From contig NZ_CP119078.1 of NCBI RefSeq assembly GCF_029026145.1, positions 214,501 to 278,500 on the forward strand: a DNA stretch of 64,000 nt. The letters are read 5' to 3'. The DNA comes from Legionella cardiaca (lineage in GTDB: Bacteria; Pseudomonadota; Gammaproteobacteria; Legionellales; Legionellaceae). Made by a program: the position numbers and the translations under genes. Each line of letters opens with the position of its first letter. Position 1 is the first letter of the stretch. Shown one piece after another: positions 55,705 to 64,000 of this stretch. A model generated the notes under the pieces. It did not search any database and was not told the DNA's origin. It saw only the letters and a program-made list of their open reading frames with translations.

Positions 55705-55998
55705 TTATTCACGATGTTCACGAATTTTTTCTTTGTGTTTAATAAGTTGTCTATCAAGTTTATCAATTAATGCATCAATAGCCGCATACATATCTTCTGA
55801 TTCAGCGCGAGCATGTAATTCGCCTTTGGCAACCTGGACAGATGCTTCAGCAATCTGACTTAATTTTTCAATGTCGAAGACCACATGTATTGAGGTAATT
55901 CTGTCAAAATGCCTTTCGAGTTTATTGAATTTTTCAATGGTAAAGGCCCTTAACGCTGGGGTAACTTCCACATTATGACCTGTGAAGCTAATTTGCAT
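55705..55998 (-). CDS. hpf: Short ribosome hibernation promoting factor
   Basis: 97 aa. MQISFTGHNVEVTPALRAF start, HARAESEDMYAAIDALIDKL helix. Binds the 30S subunit in stationary phase to form inactive 70S/100S particles. Between rpoN and ptsN, as in E. coli. Confidence 0.94.
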   Translation of the reverse strand: MQISFTGHNVEVTPALRAFTIEKFNKLERHFDRITSIHVVFDIEKLSQIAEASVQVAKGELHARAESEDMYAAIDALIDKLDRQLIKHKEKIREHRE

Positions 55999-56023
55999 AA
56001 CGCTCTCCTACTATTATTTAACA

Positions 56024-57421
56024 CTAACTACGAATTGTTTTGCGTTCATTGGAAGGAGCAATTCCCATTGCTTCACGGTATTTTGCTACAGTCCTACGTG
56101 CAACTTGAATACCCTGTTCCCCAATTAATTGCGCAATTTTACTATCACTCAACGGTTTTTTACGATTTTCTGCAGCAATTAATTTCTTAATAACGGCGCG
56201 AATCGCAGTAGAAGAACATTCTCCCCCCGTAATGGTAGCAACATGACTTGAAAAAAAGTATTTTAATTCAAATACTCCGCGCGGAGTATGCATAAATTTT
56301 TGTGTGGTAACCCGCGAAATAGTGGACTCGTGCATATCTAAGGCAAGGGCCACATCATTGAGAATAAGTGGTTTCATCGCTTCTTCACCATGCTCTAGGA
56401 ATTCTTGTTGATACTCAACGATGCACTGGGCAACTTTCAACAATGTTTCTTGACGGCTTTGAATACTTTTTAGAAACCAACGAGCTTCCTGCAAATTATT
56501 TTTCAAGAATTGATTATCAGCACTATTATCGGCGCGTTGGATAAGCGATGCATAGTGAGAATTAATGCTGAGACGAGGCAACGTATTCTGATTTAAGGCT
56601 ACCTCCCAGACCCCCTCTATTTTTTTTACAATCACATCTGGAATAATGTATTCAGTTGTATTTTGTTGAATTAAATTGCCTGGCTTTGGGTTAAGCCCTT
56701 GAATAATATGAACAATTCTATCAAGTGTGCCTTCATTAATTTGATGATTTTTCATGAGTTGACGATAATTATGCTGGCCAAGTAACTCGATATCTTCACT
56801 AACGATGCGCTTGGCCAAAGCAATGTCACTATTTGTATCAGGTAATTGTTCTAACTGTATCAATAACGTTTCAGCTAAATTATTTGCAGCGCAGCCTACG
56901 GGATCAAAATGCTGTAAACGATGACGTACTACTTCTATTTCATCTAAATCAAGAGGATGAGTTTCGCTATCTAGACTTGCATGCAATTCAGCCATTGATA
57001 AGGTTAAAAAACCATCATCATCGATCGCATCAATAATGGCTGTTGCAATGACTCGATCTACGTCGCTCATCGGCGTTAAATCGAGTTGCCAACGCAAATG
57101 ATCTTGTAAGTTAGTTGTACTGCAGTGCAGATTTTCATAATTGAAGTCTAAATCATCAAAGTTGGTTCTTTTACTTTGGTTAGAATAGAGTTGGGACCAT
57201 TGGAAATCAGTAAATTCGTCTTGGTTCTGTTTGGACTCTTCCATTCGAGGTTCATCTTTTTCCTCGCTGGCTGTTACTTCTAACATAGGATTTGATTCGA
57301 CGACTTGCTGGATCTCTTGCTGCAAATCAAGTGTAGACAATTGTAAGAGACGAATAGCTTGTTGAAGTTGTGGCGTAAGGGTTAATTGTTGACTGATACT
57401 CAACTGCAACGATGGTTTCAT
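56024..57421 (-). CDS. rpoN: RNA polymerase sigma-54 factor
   Basis: 465 aa. Region I is Gln/Leu-rich (LTPQLQQAIRLLQLSTLDLQ), region II acidic, core-binding and HTH domains follow, and the RpoN box ARRTVAKYRE is near the C-terminus. Directs transcription of enhancer-dependent genes, in Legionella including flagellar genes. Confidence 0.96.
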   Translation of the reverse strand: MKPSLQLSISQQLTLTPQLQQAIRLLQLSTLDLQQEIQQVVESNPMLEVTASEEKDEPRMEESKQNQDEFTDFQWSQLYSNQSKRTNFDDLDFNYENLHCSTTNLQDHLRWQLDLTPMSDVDRVIATAIIDAIDDDGFLTLSMAELHASLDSETHPLDLDEIEVVRHRLQHFDPVGCAANNLAETLLIQLEQLPDTNSDIALAKRIVSEDIELLGQHNYRQLMKNHQINEGTLDRIVHIIQGLNPKPGNLIQQNTTEYIIPDVIVKKIEGVWEVALNQNTLPRLSINSHYASLIQRADNSADNQFLKNNLQEARWFLKSIQSRQETLLKVAQCIVEYQQEFLEHGEEAMKPLILNDVALALDMHESTISRVTTQKFMHTPRGVFELKYFFSSHVATITGGECSSTAIRAVIKKLIAAENRKKPLSDSKIAQLIGEQGIQVARRTVAKYREAMGIAPSNERKTIRS

Positions 57422-57571
57422 GCAAATCCTCTTTGTTCTTACCGCTTTTTTACTAAGTTTAACTGATTCAAAGGGATTATCCAGTAGGGAAAGCAGTATT
57501 CTTAAGGATTAAAGAGAGGAAAATTGCATTAAGAGTTTTAAAAATTTGCGAAAAGTAAAAAAATTTGGCTT

Positions 57572-57595
57572 AAAAAAAAAGGCCTCTCTGAGGCC
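57572..57595 (-). terminator. Rho-independent terminator of rpmB-rpmG
   Basis: On the minus strand GGCCTC-AGA-GAGGCC is followed by nine T residues (57580-57572), a textbook terminator about 12 bp after the rpmG stop. Confidence 0.93.
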
Positions 57596-57606
57596 CTTAA
57601 ATAGGA

Positions 57607-57771
57607 TTACTTAACTTTTTTCTCTTTAAAAATAACATGCTTACGAACTACTGGATCATATTTTTTTAATTCTAATTTCTCAGGATTATTACGCGGATTT
57701 TTAGTTGTAGTTACATAATAACCAGTACCCGCAGTAGATTCCATTTTGACTTTAATCGTGACAGCTGCCAT
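57607..57771 (-). CDS. rpmG: 50S ribosomal protein L33
   Basis: 54 aa ([20 protein letters not shown]...[13 protein letters not shown]). The standard L33 sequence, full length. It contains no zinc-binding Cys pairs, so it is the zinc-free form. Located 17 bp after rpmB in the usual rpmBG operon. Confidence 0.96.
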   Translation of the reverse strand: MAAVTIKVKMESTAGTGYYVTTTKNPRNNPEKLELKKYDPVVRKHVIFKEKKVK

Positions 57772-57788
57772 GACATTTTTCCCCTAAT

Positions 57789-58025
57789 TTAAACTTTTTC
57801 GCCTTTTGCTCTGAGCTGCTCGAGAACAACTTTAATACCTAATTTATCGACAATTCGCATACCTTTAGTACTTAATTTCAGGGTAACGAAACGATTTTCA
57901 TCTTCAACCCAAAAACGATGTTGTTTAATGTTGGGTAAAAAACGTCGCTTTGTTTTGTTGTTGGCATGCGACACATTGTGACCAGTGGTTGGTCTTTTGC
58001 CAGTAACCTGACATACTCTTGACAT
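57789..58025 (-). CDS. rpmB: 50S ribosomal protein L28
   Basis: 78 aa. Starts [21 protein letters not shown], the conserved L28 opening; basic throughout. First gene of the rpmB-rpmG operon. Confidence 0.97.
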   Translation of the reverse strand: MSRVCQVTGKRPTTGHNVSHANNKTKRRFLPNIKQHRFWVEDENRFVTLKLSTKGMRIVDKLGIKVVLEQLRAKGEKV

Positions 58026-58270
58026 GGTATTACTCCAAAGTGTTCGATAATTATAATTCAGCTTTGTATAAATTCAAGGCATTCGCCAGGCGAATTGGCC
58101 GGGTGTAAAATACAAGAGCGGTTTTATAGCAAAAAAAGACTCATTATGCAATTGTTTTGCTAGCAATGAGGCATCTTAATAGTTTTAAAATTAAACATTA
58201 GCATATCACATGATCACAAAATTGTCAGTACACGGTATAATCCCCTGCCTTTAAAATAATGAGTTATTGA

Positions 58271-58951
58271 ATGCGAACAATTAAAAGTTTTGTACTACGT
58301 GGTGGACGTGTTAGTAATCGACAACAACAGGGCTTGGAACACTGGTTAAAAGATTACGAAATTCCTCTGATGAAAACAGGTTGGGATTTGGAAGAACTGT
58401 TTGGTCGCAAAGCAGATACCATTGTCGAAATAGGATTTGGTATGGGTGCTTCTTTACTGGTGATGGCAGAACAGCATCCAGAAATCAATTTCATTGGCAT
58501 TGAGGTGCATCGTGCTGGAGTTGGCAGTCTGGCTGCTGATTTACATGAAAAATCGATTAAAAATGTACGAATTGTTTCCCATGATGCAGTTGAGGTATTT
58601 AAGCATCATTTCGCGAAAGATTCCTTAGCGGGCGTACAAATTTTCTTTCCCGATCCCTGGCCCAAAAAACGGCATCATAAACGTCGTCTTATCCAACCTG
58701 AATTTGTTAAATTAATTGTTGACCGCATTAAGAACGGCGGTTTTCTTCATTGTGCAACAGATTGGCAAGATTATGCCGAGCATATGCTTAATGTACTATC
58801 TGCAGAGTCTCAATTACGTAACACTCAAAATGAAGGTTTTTCGCCAAGACCTGAAACGCGACCATTAACCAAGTTTGAGCAACGTGGAAATAAGCTTGGT
58901 CATGGCGTTTGGGATTTAATCTACAGAAAAGAAGCCTCAGACATGAAATAA
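58271..58951 (+). CDS. trmB: tRNA (guanine-N7)-methyltransferase
   Basis: 226 aa. SAM-binding EIGFGMGASLL, FIGIEVHRAGVG, and the catalytic FPDPWPKKRHHKRRL. Methylates G46 in many tRNAs. Confidence 0.95.
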   Translation: MRTIKSFVLRGGRVSNRQQQGLEHWLKDYEIPLMKTGWDLEELFGRKADTIVEIGFGMGASLLVMAEQHPEINFIGIEVHRAGVGSLAADLHEKSIKNVRIVSHDAVEVFKHHFAKDSLAGVQIFFPDPWPKKRHHKRRLIQPEFVKLIVDRIKNGGFLHCATDWQDYAEHMLNVLSAESQLRNTQNEGFSPRPETRPLTKFEQRGNKLGHGVWDLIYRKEASDMK

Positions 58952-59057
58952 CGGTGTATGGAATAGTGAACAAAATTTAAAAGAATTTTTGAACTTCATT
59001 TGTCCAATATGTAGAATGGTCTTTCCAGGGAGGAATAATTTAGGGGAATAGGAAATT

Positions 59058-60431
59058 ATGAGTTTATTTAATGAAATAAATCATGCGCTTGTAGGAGGAA
59101 TGGATGCATTCACGACCCTTATCACCGAAAAATTAAAACGCGATAAGAATCTTTTAGACAACTTTTATCTGACACAAAAAGGAAAACAGCAAACTATTCT
59201 TAATTATCTTATTCAGTTGCATTCAGAGAGGAATAATTTACAACCCTATATCCAGTGGCTTTTGCAACAAGAGATAGATATCAATGTTGGGCAACCTCTG
59301 CATTTAGTGTTTCAGCAAAATAAATTGGATTTAATGCCTTTTTTTCTTATCGACAAGTTTTTAAAAGACTCACCAGACAAAAATCCACGAAGACAAAGGA
59401 TACATTTTGATTCCCGCGATATATATGGAAAAACTCTCCTTCATAGAATCATTGAACATAGAAAGTTTGAGCCTCTGGTTTTTGTCGTAGAGCAACAAAT
59501 TAATGTTAATCAATCCAGTGAAACACAACATGAGGGACAGAGTTTAGAAGTACAACCTATTCATCAAGCAGTAATTAGTAATTTTCCTGAGGCTATTGCT
59601 TATCTGGCGAAAGTAGGGGCGCAATTTAATAATCCCTGTGGGGAACTACGAGAAACTCCTCTTCTTTTGGCGGCTCGTCTACTGCGAATTAGAGCAATAA
59701 AGGAGTTACTTACCCAGTCTTTAACATCAGAGACGATAAACTCACATGAGTTTTTAAATGCACTCAATGCAAATCGCTATAATGCAATGAACTTGCTCTG
59801 TACTCACTTGTATGAGGGAAATAAATCAGCGCAGGCTTTGCGAGGAATTGCGATGTTACTTTGCCATGGTGTGGCTGTGCCTTCTTATCCTGTATTACGG
59901 AATTTACTCATGAATTATCGCCAAGAGTTATATCTCGCAGTTAAAGAATATGCGCGCGATAAACCGCAGTTAGCCGCTAATTTTCTAAGAAAATGCCATA
60001 ATAAGGCGGATCCCTTGCATGACATTATTTATGCTAAAGATTCTTGGGGACAGTCTATGCGCCATCTGTTTGGCAAGGCAGATGATTTAGCATTTAAACT
60101 TGAAACGCTGACATTGCCTAAGAAAAAAATTAGCTCTTCAACGGCACGAACTCAATTGGTTCCCTCCGAATCAGAGGCAATATTTGCAAAAGACGAAATC
60201 CTGTTTGCTGAATTTGTGAGGCGCTATAAAGAGTCGATAAAGTCTGTGATTTTTTTTAATCCCTGGAGTGAAATGCTCCATCTACTTGCTACGGGAGAAG
60301 TGACTTGTTGGGCGCACGTTATGCAGCATGCACAAGAAAATAAAAACTCGCGAACAGAACAAATCGTCAAGGATATGTTGGATTTACACAAATCACCGCA
60401 TGAAAATTTGGATGAATCATGCACAATATAG
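59058..60431 (+). CDS. ankH: Ankyrin-repeat Dot/Icm effector, AnkH/LegA3-like
   Basis: 457 aa with no signal peptide. Ankyrin-like units near 125-155 (DIYGKTLLHRIIEH), 165-195 (QPIHQAVISNFPEAIAYL) and 200-225 (ETPLLLAARLLRIRAIKELL). A helical C-terminal half follows with two Cys-containing stretches. Length, repeat position and the neighbourhood (trmB on one side, hflK on the other) agree with AnkH, which I recall as one of the few effectors present in nearly all Legionella species. Host target not visible here. Gene name by memory, not by alignment. Confidence 0.7.
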   Translation: MSLFNEINHALVGGMDAFTTLITEKLKRDKNLLDNFYLTQKGKQQTILNYLIQLHSERNNLQPYIQWLLQQEIDINVGQPLHLVFQQNKLDLMPFFLIDKFLKDSPDKNPRRQRIHFDSRDIYGKTLLHRIIEHRKFEPLVFVVEQQINVNQSSETQHEGQSLEVQPIHQAVISNFPEAIAYLAKVGAQFNNPCGELRETPLLLAARLLRIRAIKELLTQSLTSETINSHEFLNALNANRYNAMNLLCTHLYEGNKSAQALRGIAMLLCHGVAVPSYPVLRNLLMNYRQELYLAVKEYARDKPQLAANFLRKCHNKADPLHDIIYAKDSWGQSMRHLFGKADDLAFKLETLTLPKKKISSSTARTQLVPSESEAIFAKDEILFAEFVRRYKESIKSVIFFNPWSEMLHLLATGEVTCWAHVMQHAQENKNSRTEQIVKDMLDLHKSPHENLDESCTI

Positions 60432-60545
60432 AAATAGGCTGGCTAGAGGGGGCTTAGGCTGTGATTGATGTCCCCCGTATTTGCTTGCTTAAAGCGACTA
60501 TACCCCATAGAATTCTAATTTTCTGTGAAGAGGCGGGAGATATAG

Positions 60546-61691
60546 ATGGGTTGGAATGAGCCAGATAAAGGCAAGGATCCATGGAGTGGTAAAAATCAGC
60601 CACCCGATTTGGATGAGGCATTAAAGCGTTTTCAAGACAAACTGAAGAAAACTTTCTTTGGTGGCTCAAATCAATCTGAAGGTGGGGCTCCTACTAATAA
60701 AAGTGGTGGTTTACTGGCTTTAATGGCTGGTTTAATTGTATTTATTTTATGGGCATTGGCAGGTATTTTTATCGTTGATCCTGCTGAGCAAGCTGTTATT
60801 TTACGTTTTGGTAAATACGTTGAAACAGTAGGCCCTGGCCCTCACTGGATTCCGCGTATTATTTCCTCCAAAATTGTGCAGAACGTTGATCGAGTCTCAG
60901 ATTTCTCTTATTCGGCACAAATGTTAACTAAAGATGAAAATCTTGTTGCCGTTTCTGTTGTTGTGCAATACCGCATTGGCGATCTGGAAGATTATTTATT
61001 CAATGTTGCTGATCCTCAAGAGAGTTTGCAGCAAGCAACATCAAGTGCATTAAGACAAGTGGTGGGTACAACCACATTTGATCAAATTATTACCGAAGGT
61101 CGAGAGGCATGGGGTAATAGTGTGCAGGATACCTTGGTTAAAATCTTAAACCAATATAAGACGGGCATTGTTATTGTTAACGTATCACCTCAGCCAGCAC
61201 GTGCACCAGAAAACGTGCAGGATGCATTTGATGATGCTATCAAGGCACGTGAAGATGAGAAACGCTTTAAAGAGCAGGCTCTGGCTTATCAGGCAAGAGT
61301 GGTACCTATTGCAGAAGGAAATGCCAAACGGATTTCAGAAGAAGCACAGGCTTATGCGCAGCAAGTAATTCTGAAAGCAAAAGGTGATGTTGCTGAATTT
61401 TTGGCCTTACTACCTGAGTATGTGCAGTCACCTGTCGTAACTTCAGAGCGCATGTACCTGGAAATGATGCAGCAAGTTTTAACGAAGAGTAGCAAAATTA
61501 TTGTTGATGGAAAGTCTGGAAATCTTTTGTACTTACCTTTGGATAAACTGGCAAATGCTAAATTTAATCCGCCATTAATGAGTAATGCTCCCGTAGAAGC
61601 AGCCAAAAATGAAAGTGCTGAAAATGCGGCAGAAAGTGACATAGTCGCGGATCGAAATACTAGTAGACGAACTTATCGGCAAGGGAGGTAA
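60546..61691 (+). CDS. hflK: FtsH protease modulator HflK
   Basis: 381 aa. Gly/Pro/Lys-rich N-terminus, one membrane segment (about 55-78), SPFH domain with RFGKYVETVGPGPHW, long helical part, low-complexity tail. With HflC it forms a membrane cage that regulates FtsH. Six bases before hflC. Confidence 0.94.
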   Translation: MGWNEPDKGKDPWSGKNQPPDLDEALKRFQDKLKKTFFGGSNQSEGGAPTNKSGGLLALMAGLIVFILWALAGIFIVDPAEQAVILRFGKYVETVGPGPHWIPRIISSKIVQNVDRVSDFSYSAQMLTKDENLVAVSVVVQYRIGDLEDYLFNVADPQESLQQATSSALRQVVGTTTFDQIITEGREAWGNSVQDTLVKILNQYKTGIVIVNVSPQPARAPENVQDAFDDAIKAREDEKRFKEQALAYQARVVPIAEGNAKRISEEAQAYAQQVILKAKGDVAEFLALLPEYVQSPVVTSERMYLEMMQQVLTKSSKIIVDGKSGNLLYLPLDKLANAKFNPPLMSNAPVEAAKNESAENAAESDIVADRNTSRRTYRQGR

Positions 61692-61697
61692 TGACTA

Positions 61698-62609
61698 ATG
61701 AATGCAGCAAAAACGACACTAGGCATTCTGGTATTTGTCATCTTATTAGTGGTGCTTGCAAGTGTTTTTACTATTACTCAAGGCCAGCATGGTATTTTGC
61801 TGCGCTTGGGACGCTTGGTGATGGATAACAAAACTCAGACTGTAAAGATCTTGGGTCCTGGTTTACACATCAAAACACCATTTATTGAAACTGTCCGTAT
61901 TTTTGATACGCGTATTCAGACTTTGGATATCAAATCTTCGCGAATTGTTACCAAAGAGAAAAAGGATGTTATTGCTGATTATTATGTTAAATGGCGTATT
62001 GCAAACTTGGCGCAATATTACAAATCAACAGGCGGTAATGAATTCAAAGCGGAAACGCTGCTTGAGCAACAACTCAATACCTCATTACGAGCAGAATTTG
62101 GTAAGCGCACGATTTCTGATATTTCCGGTGGTCGTGAAGATGTGACGGAAAAACTTCGGGATAAAGCGGAGCAACAAGCCAAGCAATTAGGAATTCAAAT
62201 TGTAGATGTCCGTATTAAGGGAATCGAATTACCTGAAAATACCAGTAATAACATCTTTCAGTTAATGCGCGCTAATATGCAAAAAATTGCCAACAGTCAT
62301 CGTGCAGATGGTAATGCAATCGCTGAAGCAATTAAGGCTGCAGCCGATGCCCAGGTAACAATTCTGCTCGCCCAGGCTCAAAGTGAAGGTCAGAAAACAA
62401 GAGCAAAAGGTCAAGCGGAGGCTGCTAGAATTTATGCAGAAGCATTTAGCAAAAATCCTGACTTTTTTACATTTTATCGTAGTCTAAAAGCTTACGAAGG
62501 TAGTTTTGACAGCAAGCAAGATATTTTAGTTTTGGACCAAAGTAGCCCTTTTTTTGATTACTTTAAGCATTCATTGACAAAAGGTAATGGTACTAACGCG
62601 AAAAACTGA
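61698..62609 (+). CDS. hflC: FtsH protease modulator HflC
   Basis: 303 aa. N-terminal membrane anchor, SPFH domain (QHGILLRLGRL), and the AKGQAEAARIYAEAFSKNPDFF segment characteristic of HflC. Co-transcribed with hflK. Confidence 0.95.
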   Translation: MNAAKTTLGILVFVILLVVLASVFTITQGQHGILLRLGRLVMDNKTQTVKILGPGLHIKTPFIETVRIFDTRIQTLDIKSSRIVTKEKKDVIADYYVKWRIANLAQYYKSTGGNEFKAETLLEQQLNTSLRAEFGKRTISDISGGREDVTEKLRDKAEQQAKQLGIQIVDVRIKGIELPENTSNNIFQLMRANMQKIANSHRADGNAIAEAIKAAADAQVTILLAQAQSEGQKTRAKGQAEAARIYAEAFSKNPDFFTFYRSLKAYEGSFDSKQDILVLDQSSPFFDYFKHSLTKGNGTNAKN

Positions 62610-62634
62610 TATAATTGTTAATTTTGTTGAAATT

Positions 62635-62660
62635 GGGTTAAGCGTGCTTAACCCTTTTTT
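62635..62660 (+). terminator. Rho-independent terminator after hflC
   Basis: GGGTTAAGC and GCTTAACCC, a perfect 9-bp stem, followed by six T residues. It lies inside the hflC to DUF2065 gap, so purA expression relies on readthrough or its own promoter. Confidence 0.88.
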
Positions 62661-62674
62661 ATTGGAGGCTGTTT

Positions 62675-62872
62675 GTGATCATTAATTTCCTCTCTGCATT
62701 GGCTTTAGTGCTGGTGTTTGAGGGTTTAATGCCATTTACTTCGCCCGTGAAATGGAAAGAATTATTGCGCAAAATTATTGGACAGGATGAAAGAGTATTG
62801 CGTATAACCGGGTTGTTCAGCATGCTGGTGGGGGTCATTCTACTCACTATCGTTCATCAATTTGCAGAGTAA
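62675..62872 (+). CDS. DUF2065 small membrane protein
   Basis: 65 aa with a GTG start preceded by GGAGG. Two membrane segments joined by a short basic loop (about 1-20 and 45-62, PFTSPVKWKE between). Family of unknown function, nearly always between hflC and purA, as here. Confidence 0.85.
   Translation: MIINFLSALALVLVFEGLMPFTSPVKWKELLRKIIGQDERVLRITGLFSMLVGVILLTIVHQFAE

Positions 62873-64000
<1,128 letters not shown>

Overview
The window is a stretch of a Legionella chromosome, probably a species other than L. pneumophila. The evidence is a Dot/Icm secretion gene (dotV-like, 52251-52787), an ankyrin effector resembling AnkH/LegA3 (59058-60431), a PmrA-type box in front of a large coiled-coil protein (25072-25091), a ProA/Msp-like M4 metalloprotease (46779-48416), a CopA copper ATPase close to the Legionella protein of known structure, and a moderately AT-rich gammaproteobacterial gene order. 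The species assignment is inference from gene content.

Left part, 1 to about 13,545, is accessory DNA stacked on the 3' end of a tRNA-Ile2(CAU) gene (complement 13565-13641). A 66-bp direct repeat, made of the tRNA 3' half and its flank, lies at 4170-4235 and 13546-13611 and delimits a 9,376-bp island. The island carries a tyrosine integrase, a DUF4143 ATPase preceded by five exact 22-bp tandem repeats, an AlpA-like HTH protein, a DUF927 P-loop protein, a region rich in inverted repeats in front of a TraK-like gene, a two-gene envelope cassette, and a DUF4411(PIN)/Xre-ImmA pair. To its left a second element seems to abut the same att repeat: it ends in its own tandem arm-like 10-mers (4122-4142) and carries a retron reverse transcriptase fused to a trypsin-like protease (2476-4098). 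Further left are a RAYT transposase gene bracketed by GTAG palindromes, a secreted protein with 17 GGV repeats, and a partial acyltransferase.

From the tRNA rightwards the window is mostly core genome. The macromolecular synthesis operon rpsU-yqeY-dnaG-rpoD diverges from tsaD. Then follow plsY (with an odd histone-like tail), hemW, nudE-mdh, and two coiled-coil effector candidates. A copper-defence operon csoR-copA-outer membrane factor-adaptor-RND pump-His-rich periplasmic protein runs leftwards from a promoter whose spacer is a CsoR-type palindrome. After that come a CBS protein, a nitrilase-like protein, purH, prmA-accC-accB-aroQ, epmC, an OadA/PycB protein, tsaC, proA, class I aldolase, dotV, pssA, the nitrogen-PTS/rpoN cluster, rpmB-rpmG, trmB, the ankyrin effector, and hflK-hflC-DUF2065-purA (cut by the window end).

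Functional links inside the window: tsaD and tsaC both serve tRNA t6A synthesis; copA and the RND pump should move copper across the inner and then the outer membrane under one promoter; dotV and the effector candidates belong to host-cell infection. The most unusual items are the protease-fused retron with a structured upstream region, the tandem-island architecture at the tRNA, the RAYT with its matching palindromes, the 22-bp repeat array, and a 30-codon leader ORF before proA.
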